Below, in pieces: positions 53,337 through 62,119 of a stretch of 64,000 bases of DNA (its first letter is position 1; each line of letters begins with the position of its first letter). A model generated the notes under the pieces. It made no database searches. It worked only from the letters and a program-made list of their open reading frames with translations, and was not told the DNA's origin. The stretch is from positions 1-64,000 of the forward strand of contig NZ_JABVEC010000007.1 of assembly GCF_014323705.1 (NCBI RefSeq). Reading direction: 5' to 3'. Source of the DNA: Actinomadura alba. Its GTDB lineage: Bacteria; Actinomycetota; Actinomycetes; Streptosporangiales; Streptosporangiaceae. Both the position numbers and the translations under genes were made by a program.

Positions 53337-54495
53337 CCTGCTCCGCCCGCGCGTCTCCGCTCATCTGTCCCTCCGGACCGTGCGCATCCGTCTCACGGCC
53401 TTGTACGGCGCACTGTTCACGATCTCCGGTGCGGCCCTTCTCACGATCACTTACTGGCTCATGCGCCGCTCCAAGGCGGGTCTAGTAGTCATTGCATACG
53501 ACGACAGTGGGCCGGAAATCCGCGAGCATCTGAAGCGAGTCCGGGAAGCACAGCTGCGCGAGCTACTGACGCAGTCCGGGATCGCTCTCGCGATCATGGT
53601 GGTGATCTCGATCGCGCTGGGCTGGCTGGTCGCCGGACGTGTCCTGCGGCCACTGCGCACGATGACGGCCACGATCCAGCAGATCTCCGCCCGTAACGTG
53701 CACGAACGGCTCGCCGTCACAGGACCCCGCGATGAGATGAAAGACCTCGCCGACACCGTCGATGGCCTGCTCGGCCGTCTGGAGACCGCCCTCAACGCGC
53801 ACAAACGCTTCGTCGCCAACGCCGCACATGAACTGCGCACGCCGCTCACCCTGGAGCGTGCGCTCCTCGAGGAGACACTCACCGACCGTGGGGCCACGCT
53901 GGAGTCCTACCGGGCGACCTCGGAGCGATTGCTCGCGATCAGCAAGGACCAGGGGCGGCTGCTGGAAGCCCTGCTCACGCTGGCCAGCAGCGAGCGTGGT
54001 CTCGACCGCCAAGAGCCCTTCGATCTGTCCGATCTCGCCAGTCAGGCCCTCGACTCATCACGCCTCGAGGCGGACGCACGCGGCGTGCGCATCTATACCC
54101 GGATCGAGACCGCCCCGTCCGCGGGCGACCCCGCGCTGGCCGGACGCCTGGTCGCCAATCTCGTCGACAACGCCGTGCACCACAACGTGACCGGCGGCCA
54201 CGTGGAAGTCGCGACCGAAACCAGGGCCGGGCGAGCGTTCGTCTCGGTGGTCAATACCGGACCGGTCATCCCCCCGCAGCAGGTCGGCCGGCTCTTCGAG
54301 CCCTTCCAGCGGCTCGGCGAACGGACCGCGCGCAGCGATGGCCACCACGGCCTCGGCCTTTCGATCGTCCGCGCGATCGCGACGGCGCACGGCGCTGACG
54401 TCACCGCACACGCGCGCCCGGGCGGCGGCCTCTCCGTCGAGATCTGCTTCCCCGCAAACAGTCGCGCCCAGGTGCCAGTACGCGCACATACCTGA
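53314..54495 (+). CDS. Two-component sensor histidine kinase
   Basis: A 393-residue kinase. Two membrane segments flank a very short extracellular loop of about 45 residues. HAMP is GRVLRPLRTMTATIQQISAR, the H-box is FVANAAHELRTPLTLERALL, the N-box LVANLVDNAVHHNVTGG, and the G-box HHGLGLSIVRAIATAHG. Starts are GTG 53314 or ATG 53323. The small sensor loop suggests intramembrane or partner-based sensing (inference). Confidence 0.93.
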   Translation: MKPMRLRDLLRPRVSAHLSLRTVRIRLTALYGALFTISGAALLTITYWLMRRSKAGLVVIAYDDSGPEIREHLKRVREAQLRELLTQSGIALAIMVVISIALGWLVAGRVLRPLRTMTATIQQISARNVHERLAVTGPRDEMKDLADTVDGLLGRLETALNAHKRFVANAAHELRTPLTLERALLEETLTDRGATLESYRATSERLLAISKDQGRLLEALLTLASSERGLDRQEPFDLSDLASQALDSSRLEADARGVRIYTRIETAPSAGDPALAGRLVANLVDNAVHHNVTGGHVEVATETRAGRAFVSVVNTGPVIPPQQVGRLFEPFQRLGERTARSDGHHGLGLSIVRAIATAHGADVTAHARPGGGLSVEICFPANSRAQVPVRAHT

Positions 54496-55087
54496 CAACC
54501 CGCGGCCACGCGGCCTGCATACGATCCCGGCCGCGCCCGCGACCTCCTCACCCGGGCAGCGGCCGACGCCGAACCACGCGGACAGGTGACACCAGAGCAG
54601 ATCGCCAGCCACCCATCGAGGGTCTCAACACCATGTCGAATACGACAAGTAGCCGAGACAGATGAGAACTGTAGGGTCCACGTTTCGATGAGCAGCGCCT
54701 GCTGGGGATTTCGCGGATTCCAGCCTGGTTGAGCAGCTTCACGTCCACGGATCTTGAGCAACGGATGGACGTCGGGTGACCGGACGTCCATCTACTCGCG
54801 GTGGATCCCATTCTGGTGGCCGTCCAGAAATGGAGGCGTTGGCGTGCGGAGACGCCGCGGGGGCCACCCGCCAGGGTGCGTCGGCTTTGTCCGGTGGGCT
54901 ACGCTTTGCGGCGATGATTACCGGGACGGCATTGCGCCACACACGGTTTGGTGACCCGGTGCTCTTCTGAGCGCCGTACGGGCCGGTGCGGGCCCGCTGT
55001 TCGATCGAGGATCTTGCGCTGCTGCGCGGGCTCCGCCTCCGTCGTGTTGATCACAGGCTCGACACATCAACCACGACAGGAGAAGTC
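54496..55087. other. Intergenic, about 590 bp
   Basis: No gene is called between the kinase and the dienelactone hydrolase. A hairpin with a 10-bp stem (GATGGACGTC / GACGTCCATC, 9-nt loop) at 54764-54792 may be a terminator. GC content and frames look non-coding, and the segment could hold eroded sequence. The hydrolase promoter should lie at about 54990-55070. Confidence 0.5.
54764..54792. terminator. Hairpin in the 54.5-55.1 kb gap
   Basis: A 10-bp perfect stem with a 9-nt loop. It is distant (270 bases) from the kinase stop, so the terminator role is uncertain. Confidence 0.4.
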
Positions 55088-55822
55088 ATGCCCACCAAGA
55101 CTCTGCAGATTCCCACCACCGACGGCCAGGCCGATGCCTTCGCCGCCTTCCCCGACCACGGCGAGCGGCACCCAGGGGTGCTGATGTACGCGGACGGCTT
55201 CGGCATCCGGCCCGTGCTGCGGGAGATGGCCCGCGAACTGGCCGGGCACGGGTACTACGTGCTCGTCCCCAACTTCTTCTACCGGCACGGCCCGGCACCG
55301 GTGATCGAACTTCCCGAGCACATCGGAGAAGAGGTCCGGCCTGCGGTCATCGCCCAGCTGATGCCCTTGATCGAGGCGCACACCGCCGAACGTGTCCTGC
55401 GCGACGCCGACGCCTACCTCAGGTACCTCACCACCCAGCCCGAGGTCGGCGCCGGACCGGTCGCGGTGACCGGCTACTGCATCGGCGGCCTCCTGGCGAT
55501 GCGCACCGCAGCGGCCCACCCCGGCCAGGTGGCCGCCGTCGCCGGATTCCACGGCCCCGTGGGCGCCGACGGGCCCGACAGCCTCTCCAAGCTCACCGCC
55601 CAGGTCCACCTCGGCCACGCCGAAACCGACATCACGCCCGAGGCCCTCGGCGAGCTCAACCAGGCCCTGGATACCGCGGGCGTCAGCTACACCTCCGAGA
55701 TCTACCCCGGCACCGTCCACGGCTTCACCATGTCCGACACCGACGCCTTCAACCCCTCCGCACTGCAGCGCCACTGGGACCGCCTGCTCCCCCTCCTCCA
55801 CCGCACCCTGGCCAACAGTTGA
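55088..55822 (+). CDS. Dienelactone hydrolase family protein
   Basis: A 244-residue alpha/beta hydrolase. The catalytic Cys is in VAVTGYCIGGLLAMRT, the Asp in HAETDITPEAL and the His in GTVHGFTMSD. The N-terminus is PTTDGQADAFAAFPDHG and PGVLMYADGFGIRPVLRE. The ATG at 55088 follows CAGGAGAAG. The physiological substrate is unknown; many members act on lactones or esters outside chloroaromatic pathways. Confidence 0.92.
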   Translation: MPTKTLQIPTTDGQADAFAAFPDHGERHPGVLMYADGFGIRPVLREMARELAGHGYYVLVPNFFYRHGPAPVIELPEHIGEEVRPAVIAQLMPLIEAHTAERVLRDADAYLRYLTTQPEVGAGPVAVTGYCIGGLLAMRTAAAHPGQVAAVAGFHGPVGADGPDSLSKLTAQVHLGHAETDITPEALGELNQALDTAGVSYTSEIYPGTVHGFTMSDTDAFNPSALQRHWDRLLPLLHRTLANS

Positions 55823-55954
55823 AGCCCGCTGCCCAGTAACGGGCACGGCGGGTTCGGCGAGAGCTCCGGGGAAACGGACTGGGAGCAATCCCGGCACCGC
55901 GCCCCGGGCCTACTCAGCGAAGCCCACGGAACTCTGCCGGGTGTCTGCTGTTGG

Positions 55955-58363
55955 TCACTGGGCCATGTCGACGAAGCGGCTGTAGTGACCCTGGAAGGCG
56001 ACGGTGACCGTAGCGGTCGGGCCGTTACGGTGCTTGGCCACGATCAGATCGGCCTCGCCGGCCCGGGGTGACTCCTTCTCGTACGCGTCCTCACGGTGCA
56101 GCAGGATGACGACGTCGGCATCCTGCTCCAGCGACCCCGATTCACGCAAATCGGACACCATCGGCTTCTTGTCCGTGCGCTGCTCGGGGCCACGGTTGAG
56201 CTGGGAGAGGGCGATGACCGGGACCTCGAGCTCCTTGGCCAGCAGCTTCAGCGAACGGGAGAACTCCGAGACCTCGACCTGGCGGCTCTCGGCGCGCTTG
56301 CCCGAGCTCATCAGCTGCAGGTAGTCGATCACGACGAGCCTGAGGTCGTGCCGCTGCTTGAGGCGTCGGCACTTGGCCCGGATCTCCATCATCGACATGT
56401 TCGGGGAGTCGTCGATGAACAGCGGCGCCTCGGCCACCTCGCTCATCCGCCGCGCCAGCCTGGTCCAGTCCTCGTCCTGCATCGTGCCCGACCGCATCGC
56501 GTGCAGAGCGATCCGCGCCTCGGCCGACAGCAGGCGCATGGTGATCTCGTTGCGGCCCATTTCCAGGCTGAAGAACGCCGAGGTGAGACCGTGCTTGATC
56601 GAGGCCGCCCGGGCGAAGTCGAGGGCGAGCGTCGAATTGTGGGTTGGGATCATCGACCGGGTGGCGAGGTAGAGATGCGCCGGGTGGTCGATCTCCACGC
56701 ACCGGACGGGGACGCTTCGCACCGGTCGCACCGCGGTGATGAAGCGCGATCCCATACGCGCGCGCGTGCCCGGACCGCTCTCCTTGTGCGCCAGCTTCTT
56801 GCGTTCGAGGGCGAAGACCTCGTCGGTGGTCGAGAAGCTCAGCGTGTAGGTGGCGACGGACGCCACGGAGCGGCGGCTCGCCCGCTTCTCTCGTACGGAG
56901 GACCGGTGGCCGAGGCCGTGCACGAGGTCGCGGACGTCCTCGGCGAGCCGGAGGCCGGACACGCCGACCTCGATGCGGCCACCTCGCGTCACCGCACCGG
57001 CCGTGTCGAGCAGCCCCGCGAGCAGCGCCCGCCGTTGGTCGACGGAGGCCCGCAGGTAGGCCGCGGGAATGTGCCGCCGGTCCAGCAGGCCGAGCTTTCG
57101 CAGGATCGCCTGAACGGATCCGTGACCGCGGGTGCCCGGCGGACCGGGGAGCTGGAGCGCGTGAGTGGCGCCCATCACCGGTACCACCTGCACGCCCTCG
57201 GCCTCGATCCGGACGAGGACCTCGGGATCGGCGGTGATGCGCGCCGACGCCGGATGGCCACCGCCCAGCCACGCGCCGAGCGCGTACGGACCGAGCACGA
57301 GCTCGCGGTGCGGCAGGTCGAGCGGCCGCACGTTCGTCACCGAGTGGTTCAGCCGCCGGTCGGCGGTGGCGCATCGGAGCGTCTCGGCGAGATCGCGGGT
57401 CGTCTTCACCGAGGCGAACGTGCGCCTGCGGCCCCCGCCCCGGCCGGCCGCCGCCCGCGCGGACCTGCGGGACGCGTGGGTGTCGGTGAGCCACTGGTGC
57501 TCGGCGTCGGCGATGACGGCACCGCCGTCGTCGAACGTGACCTCGTAGCAGGGCCGGCCGGTCATCACCTCGGTGGCGGCGACGACGGTCGTGGGCGAAC
57601 CGTCGGCGGCCAGGAGCCGATCGCCGACCTTCACCTCGCCCATGGTCGTCCAGCCGTCGGGGGTCGGCAGCGGCGTGTCGAGCGCGAGCGCCTTTCCCAT
57701 GGCCGGCCGGGCCGCCACGATGACCATCTGCCCGGGATGCAGGCCGTTGGTGAGCGCGTCGAGGTCCTGGAAACCGGTGGGGACCCCGACCATCTGGCCG
57801 CCGCGGCTGCCGATGGCCTCGATCTCGTCGAGCGCGCCGGGCATGATCTCGCTCAGCGGCACGTAGTCTTCGCCGGTGCGCTTCTCGGCGATGGAGAGGA
57901 CCTCGGCCTCGGCCCAGTCGAGGATCGCGTCGGCGTCGGCACCGTCGGCCGCATAGCCTCGCTGGGTGATGCGGGTGCCCACCTCGACCAGTTTGCGCAG
58001 GACGGCGCGCTCCTGAACGATCTTGGCGTAGTAGCCCGCGTTGGCGGCCGTCGGTACCGACGAGATGAGCGTGTGCAGGTAGGGCGCCCCGCCCACGCGC
58101 CCGATCTCGCCGCTCTTGGTGAGCGAGTTGGCGATCATGACGGCGTCGGCCGGCTCGCCCCGGCCGTAGAGGTCGAGGATCGCGTTGTAGATGAGCTGGT
58201 GCGCGGGCCGGTAGAAGTCCGGGGCGCGGAGCGTCTCGACCACGTCGGCGATCGCGTCCTGCGACAGCAGCATGCCGCCGAGCACGCACTGCTCCGCCGC
58301 GACGTCGTGCGGCGGAGTGCGCTCGAATTCCCGCTCGTGCGGCGGAAGCTCCGTCACGCTCAT
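55955..58363 (-). CDS. dnaB: Replicative DNA helicase DnaB, intein-containing precursor
   Basis: A precursor of 802 residues; without the 352-residue intein the helicase is 450 residues, the usual size. The N-terminal domain opens PPHDVAAEQCVLGGMLLSQD and the linker carries GVPTGFQDLDALTNGLHPGQ. The intein splits the Walker A loop of ARPAMGK/STLALDFARA. Walker B and later motifs are LRLVVIDYLQLMS, RSLKLLAKELEVPVIALSQL and DLRESGSLEQDADVVILLHR. Helicase activity requires splicing. Downstream of the ribosomal-protein operon as in most actinobacteria, but here separated by amidase and MATE genes. Confidence 0.97.
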   Translation of the reverse strand: MSVTELPPHEREFERTPPHDVAAEQCVLGGMLLSQDAIADVVETLRAPDFYRPAHQLIYNAILDLYGRGEPADAVMIANSLTKSGEIGRVGGAPYLHTLISSVPTAANAGYYAKIVQERAVLRKLVEVGTRITQRGYAADGADADAILDWAEAEVLSIAEKRTGEDYVPLSEIMPGALDEIEAIGSRGGQMVGVPTGFQDLDALTNGLHPGQMVIVAARPAMGKALALDTPLPTPDGWTTMGEVKVGDRLLAADGSPTTVVAATEVMTGRPCYEVTFDDGGAVIADAEHQWLTDTHASRRSARAAAGRGGGRRRTFASVKTTRDLAETLRCATADRRLNHSVTNVRPLDLPHRELVLGPYALGAWLGGGHPASARITADPEVLVRIEAEGVQVVPVMGATHALQLPGPPGTRGHGSVQAILRKLGLLDRRHIPAAYLRASVDQRRALLAGLLDTAGAVTRGGRIEVGVSGLRLAEDVRDLVHGLGHRSSVREKRASRRSVASVATYTLSFSTTDEVFALERKKLAHKESGPGTRARMGSRFITAVRPVRSVPVRCVEIDHPAHLYLATRSMIPTHNSTLALDFARAASIKHGLTSAFFSLEMGRNEITMRLLSAEARIALHAMRSGTMQDEDWTRLARRMSEVAEAPLFIDDSPNMSMMEIRAKCRRLKQRHDLRLVVIDYLQLMSSGKRAESRQVEVSEFSRSLKLLAKELEVPVIALSQLNRGPEQRTDKKPMVSDLRESGSLEQDADVVILLHREDAYEKESPRAGEADLIVAKHRNGPTATVTVAFQGHYSRFVDMAQ
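56636..57691 (-). mobile_element. DnaB intein, class-3-like, with decayed LAGLIDADG endonuclease
   Basis: Precursor residues 225-576. It begins with Ala (ALALDTPLPTPDGWTTM), not Cys or Ser, and ends IPTHN before Ser +1. It has Trp in ADAEHQWLT, Cys in VRCVEIDHPAHLYLA and Thr in IPTHN, the W-C-T triad of class 3 inteins, in which the block F Cys replaces the first nucleophile. The LAGLIDADG pair is present but both catalytic Asp are changed: LGAWLGGG where LGAWLGDG is expected and LLAGLLDTAG where DTDG is expected. It should still splice but not home. Confidence 0.9.
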
Positions 58364-58467
58364 TCACGCACCCCCTCGTCGCAATCGCCACCTGGAGCAC
58401 GACCACCTCAGGTTTACCGCCCGGGTACGACATTCTCCGCGCCATCGTGAGCACCGGCAAAACGATC

Positions 58468-58544
58468 TGTGGAGGGCGTTGTGGAGCCGCTGTGCAACAC
58501 GCCGGGACCTTTGTGCACGACCTGTGGAGAACTCTGGGGACAAC
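58468..58544. promoter_or_regulatory. Cluster of DnaA-box-like motifs upstream of dnaB
   Basis: The 331-bp dnaB/MATE divergent spacer (58364-58694) has no gene. Within it TGTGGAGAA (58523-58531) and TGGGGACAA (58535-58543) each differ by one base from the reverse complement of a DnaA box (TGTGGATAA or TGTGGACAA). TGTGGA also occurs at 58468 and 58480, with TGTGCA nearby. Confidence 0.4.
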
Positions 58545-58694
58545 CCGGTCAGTATTGGCCGCGTACCTGCTGTGAACTGCGAGAACATCGTCCACCGCCT
58601 GTGCGCGAAAGAAACTCGGCGCGTGCCCGTCCCACACTGGCGTAATGTGCGAGTTGCACTTCGGTAATTACAGGCCTGATAACCTGCTCCCGTC

Positions 58695-60023
58695 ATGGCG
58701 CTTCCCTCCGTGCTGCGGCACCCACACGATCGCGAGATCCTCCGGCTCGCGGTGCCGGCGTTCGGCGCGCTGGTCGCCGAGCCGCTGTTCCTGCTCGCCG
58801 ACTCGGCCATCGTCGGCCACCTGGGCACGGCACCGCTCGGCGGCCTGGGCGTGGCCGGGCAGATCCTCAGCACTCTCGTCAACGTCTGCGTCTTCCTCGC
58901 GTACGGCACGACCGCGGCCGTCGCCCGGAAGGTGGGCGCGGGCCATGTCCGCGAGGCCGTCCGGCAGGGCATCGACGGCATCTGGCTCGCGCTCGGCATC
59001 GGCGTCCTGCTGGTCGCGGTCGGCTGGCCCACGAGTCCCTGGCTCATCGACGCCTTCGGCGCGTCCCCCGAGGTCGCGGCACAGGCCGAGACCTTCCTCA
59101 GGATCAGCCTGTTCGGCATCCCGGGCATGCTGATCGTGCTCGCCGGCACCGGTGTCCTGCGCGGGCTGCAGGACACCGCGACCCCGCTGCGCGTGGCCAC
59201 CGGCATGTTCGGGGTCAACCTCGCGCTCAACGTGCTCTTCGTCCTAGTCTTCGGCTGGGGCATCGCGGGCTCGGCCTGGGGCACCGTCATCGCGCAGACC
59301 GCCGGCGCGGGCGTCTACATCGCGGTGGTGCTGCGCGGGGCACGGGAGCACGGTGCTCTCCTGCGCCCCGACCTCGCTGGCCTGCGCGCCTCCGCCACGG
59401 CCGGCGTGAGCCTGCTGATCCGCACGTTGAGCTTGCGGGTCGTGCTCATCATCGGCACGGTCGTCGCCACCCACATGGGCGACGCCGAGATCGCCGCCTA
59501 CCAGGTCGGGTTCCAGGTGTGGACACTGCTCGCCTTCGCGCTCGACGCCATCGCGATCGCGGGTCAAGCGATCACCGGCCGGCAGCTCGGCGCCTCCGAC
59601 GTGGCCGGCGCCCGGGCCGCCACCCAGCGGATGGTGCAGTGGGGCATCGCGTGCGGAGTGCTGTTCGCACTCCTCGTGCTGGCCGTGCGCCCGTGGCTCC
59701 CGCACCTGTTCACCCAGGACCCCGCGGTACGGCACCTGCTGCTCGGCACACTGATCGTCATCGCGCTCATGCAGCCGATCGCAGGCGTGGTGTTCGTGCT
59801 CGACGGCGTGCTGATCGGTGCCGGCGACATGCGTTATCTCGCCGTGGCCGGACTGCTCACGACGGCCGCCTTCCTGCCCGCCGCCGGCGTGGTGCATCTG
59901 AGCGATGGCGGGCTGGTCGCCCTCTGGGGCGCGATCGGGGTGTGGATGGTCGCCCGGTTCATCGCCCTGTGGCTGCGCGCCCGCGGTGACGCCTGGCTCG
60001 TCACCGGCGCGGTACGGCAGTGA
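58695..60023 (+). CDS. MATE-family efflux transporter (DinF-like)
   Basis: A 442-residue protein with 12 membrane segments in two MATE halves. It opens MALPSVLRHPHDREILRLAV; typical motifs are ADSAIVGHLGTAPLGGLGVA, GVLRGLQDTATPLRVATGMF and DAIAIAGQAITGRQLGASDV. DinF-like MATE genes are often beside replication or SOS genes, and here dnaB is divergent and an SOS-box gene follows. Substrate unknown. Confidence 0.93.
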   Translation: MALPSVLRHPHDREILRLAVPAFGALVAEPLFLLADSAIVGHLGTAPLGGLGVAGQILSTLVNVCVFLAYGTTAAVARKVGAGHVREAVRQGIDGIWLALGIGVLLVAVGWPTSPWLIDAFGASPEVAAQAETFLRISLFGIPGMLIVLAGTGVLRGLQDTATPLRVATGMFGVNLALNVLFVLVFGWGIAGSAWGTVIAQTAGAGVYIAVVLRGAREHGALLRPDLAGLRASATAGVSLLIRTLSLRVVLIIGTVVATHMGDAEIAAYQVGFQVWTLLAFALDAIAIAGQAITGRQLGASDVAGARAATQRMVQWGIACGVLFALLVLAVRPWLPHLFTQDPAVRHLLLGTLIVIALMQPIAGVVFVLDGVLIGAGDMRYLAVAGLLTTAAFLPAAGVVHLSDGGLVALWGAIGVWMVARFIALWLRARGDAWLVTGAVRQ

Positions 60024-60070
60024 CCGGTTGTTCGAAAACACACTCGAATGACAAGCGGATCCGCTAGAAT

Positions 60071-60086
60071 TCGAACATGTGTTCAA
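60071..60086 (+). promoter_or_regulatory. LexA-like SOS box overlapping a start codon
   Basis: TCGAACATGTGTTCAA matches the actinobacterial/Gram-positive SOS box (CGAAC-N4-GTTC core, TCGAAC...GTTCGA) with one outer mismatch. The ATG of the 62-residue gene (60077) lies inside the box, so LexA would block transcription of a leaderless or near-leaderless message. Confidence 0.7.
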
Positions 60087-60265
60087 CGCATGGCGAGCGG
60101 CTGGCCCGGCTGACGAAGGCAATCGACGATCTCGCTTCGGACGGTCTGGCCGGGCTGCCACCGGAGACCTGGGTGGAACGGGTGGCGGGCATCTGGTCTC
60201 TCGTCGAGGGCATCGATCCAGAGATCGCCCGCCGTCGCACCCTCTACACCGGCCCGGAATCCTAG
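60077..60265 (+). CDS. Small SOS-box gene, DUF222-N-terminus-like
   Basis: A 62-residue helical protein: MCSTHGERLARLTKAIDDLA, then LAGLPPETWVERVAGIWSLV and EGIDPEIARRRTLYTGPES. The pattern (L..L...ID.L..D.L..LP...) resembles the N-terminal helices of DUF222/13E12 HNH proteins, whose genes often carry SOS boxes on the start codon. The HNH part is absent, so it is either a stand-alone small protein or a remnant. Its stop overlaps the convergent amidase gene by 4 bp. Confidence 0.7.
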   Translation: MCSTHGERLARLTKAIDDLASDGLAGLPPETWVERVAGIWSLVEGIDPEIARRRTLYTGPES

Positions 60266-61074
60266 ACGGGTCCGGAGTCGTCGTAGTCTCCGAAATCGAA
60301 CTGCTCGTCATCCTCCACATCGCCGCCCGTGCCGGTCGAGGACTTCGGGGCGGGCACCACCGGTCCGGGCCGGCCGATCAACCCGGCGGCCTGGCGGCGC
60401 AACTCCGGCAACCTGGCGTACAGCACATCACCAGGACAGCTCGTGGCGTTGAAGTCGCGGTGCCCGACGATCGCCCGGTACGGATCCAGGCCGTAGACCG
60501 TGCACAGCCATCCGCACACCCGCACCAGCGAGGACCACAGTGCGGGCGGCACCGGTGCCCGCATGTAGTTCCCCTCGTTCTCGATACCGATCGTGTGGCT
60601 GTTGTGGTTCAGGGTCTGCGCGCCCACCGCGTGCCGGCCGGACAGCATCGCCCGCAGGCTGCGGTTGCGGCCCTCCATGATGTGGCCGCCCCGGCTGATG
60701 GTCAGTTGCTCGCCGATGTCGGACCAGCCACGGCCGCCCATGTGGAAACGCTGGATCGCCCGCGACAGCGCGAAGGCGTGCGCCAGGGAGGCATCACCCG
60801 AGTTGGGTGTGGCGGTGTGATGCACGACGATGTGGTCGGGACCGCCGCGCAGCACCCGCGCGTGCTCCTTCGGCCGTCTCGCCCCCCACGCCCGGCGCGG
60901 GTGGATGACCGGAGGGCCTCCGTCGGCCGCCGCGGGTCCGCTCCACACCAGCCCCGCCGACAGCACCGCGCCGGCGGTCCCCCCGGTCAGGCCCACCCCG
61001 ATCGCTCCGCTGAGCAACCGGCGACGTGACACCCCGACGAGCGATCCGCGTTTCGGCAGTTCATCACCCTGCAA
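60262..61074 (-). CDS. PGRP-type N-acetylmuramoyl-L-alanine amidase, Tat-exported (1)
   Basis: A 270-residue exported amidase. The Tat signal is VSRRRLLSGAIGVGLTGG, then the PGRP/amidase_2 domain. Zinc ligands are His in HIVVHHTATPNS, His in AIVGHRDFNAT and Cys in TSCPGDVLY. The PGRP signature GWSDIGEQLTISRGGHIMEG is clear. The likely start is a TTG at 61074 with GAGGAG upstream; a GTG at 61032 just before the twin-arginines is the alternative. The tail is acidic (DVEDDEQFDFGDYDD). Confidence 0.88.
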   Translation of the reverse strand: MQGDELPKRGSLVGVSRRRLLSGAIGVGLTGGTAGAVLSAGLVWSGPAAADGGPPVIHPRRAWGARRPKEHARVLRGGPDHIVVHHTATPNSGDASLAHAFALSRAIQRFHMGGRGWSDIGEQLTISRGGHIMEGRNRSLRAMLSGRHAVGAQTLNHNSHTIGIENEGNYMRAPVPPALWSSLVRVCGWLCTVYGLDPYRAIVGHRDFNATSCPGDVLYARLPELRRQAAGLIGRPGPVVPAPKSSTGTGGDVEDDEQFDFGDYDDSGPV

Positions 61075-61090
61075 CTCCCCACGCTCCTCC

Positions 61091-61124
61091 CCCGCTACGG
61101 AATCCGACTACTGACCGTAGCGGG
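61091..61124. promoter_or_regulatory. Inverted repeat upstream of amidase 1
   Basis: CCCGCTACGG and CCGTAGCGGG, a 10-bp perfect inverted repeat with a 14-nt spacer, between the two amidase genes. It could terminate the upstream amidase message or act as an operator. Confidence 0.45.
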
Positions 61125-61187
61125 AGAGAAGGTGGTCACCAAGGATCTCGCGGCCTCAGATCACCGCCCGCTCGCGCGGGTCTCGGA

Positions 61188-62006
61188 CTACCCGCGCTCA
61201 CCCCGCGCGAGGGCGGGGCCGTGGTCGAAGGCGCGCTGCGGGCCGCGCAGGCCGCGGCCGAGGTCGGGCAGCGGATGCTCAGTGGCGTCCGCTCCGACCA
61301 GCCCCATCTCAGCCGCGACCTCCTGCCGAAGCCTGGGCAGCATGCTGTAGAAGGTGTCGCCCGGGCAGGCCGTCGCGACATAGTTGCGATGCCCGACGAT
61401 CCCCGATGACGGGGGGATCGCGTACAGGTCACAGAGGAAGGCGCACAGCCGCACCAGGGTGCTGAACAGCGCGGACGGCGGTGTCGCGGAGGTATAGAGA
61501 CCCTCGCACTCGATGCCGACCGTGTGCTCGTTGTGCCCCGCGCACTGCGCGCCCACCACGTGCGTACGGGTGTCGAGCGCGTAGATCGACCGGTTGCGGC
61601 CCTCCATCAGGTAGCCGCCCCGGCTGATCGTGAACTGCTGGCCGACGTCGGACCAGCCGTTGCTGTCCATGTGGTAGTTCTGAATCGATCTGGACAGCGC
61701 ATACGCGTGGTTCACCGAGTAGTCGGTGGAGTTCGCCGTCGCGGTGTGGTGCACGACGATGTGGTCGGGCACGCGGCTGAGAATCGTCGCAGTGCTTCTC
61801 GGCGCCCGGGCCTGCCACTGAGCACGTGTCGAGATGTACGGCCGGGTCGCGGCGGACGCGCTGGACTGGAGGCCGGTCGCACCGGCGAGCAGCGCCGCTC
61901 CCCCCAGCGTGACCGCGCCGCCGAGGAGTCGCCGCCGGCTGGGCCGGTCGGCGGGCGGCGGGTCGGACGGCTCGGGTGACGGAGACGGCGGCAGAGCATC
62001 GGACAT
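61188..62006 (-). CDS. PGRP-type N-acetylmuramoyl-L-alanine amidase, Tat-exported (2)
   Basis: A 272-residue paralogue of the amidase at 60262. A Pro/Ser-rich cytoplasmic start precedes the Tat motif (SRRRLLGGAVTLGGAALLAG). The PGRP domain has zinc His in HIVVHHTATANS, GWSDVGQQFTISRGGYLMEG, and the His/Cys ligands in GIVGHRNYVATACPGDTFY. The ATG follows AGAGGA. The tandem pair probably remodels peptidoglycan. Confidence 0.92.
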   Translation of the reverse strand: MSDALPPSPSPEPSDPPPADRPSRRRLLGGAVTLGGAALLAGATGLQSSASAATRPYISTRAQWQARAPRSTATILSRVPDHIVVHHTATANSTDYSVNHAYALSRSIQNYHMDSNGWSDVGQQFTISRGGYLMEGRNRSIYALDTRTHVVGAQCAGHNEHTVGIECEGLYTSATPPSALFSTLVRLCAFLCDLYAIPPSSGIVGHRNYVATACPGDTFYSMLPRLRQEVAAEMGLVGADATEHPLPDLGRGLRGPQRAFDHGPALARGERG

Positions 62007-62119
62007 GGCGGGGTCCTCTCGTAGCGGCCGAGATGGTTACCCATGGGTATCAAGAGGCCGCCAAACCGGCCATGTCGATGACTGCCAAACCGAACCGCCG
62101 CGAAAGCGGCTGCACGATG

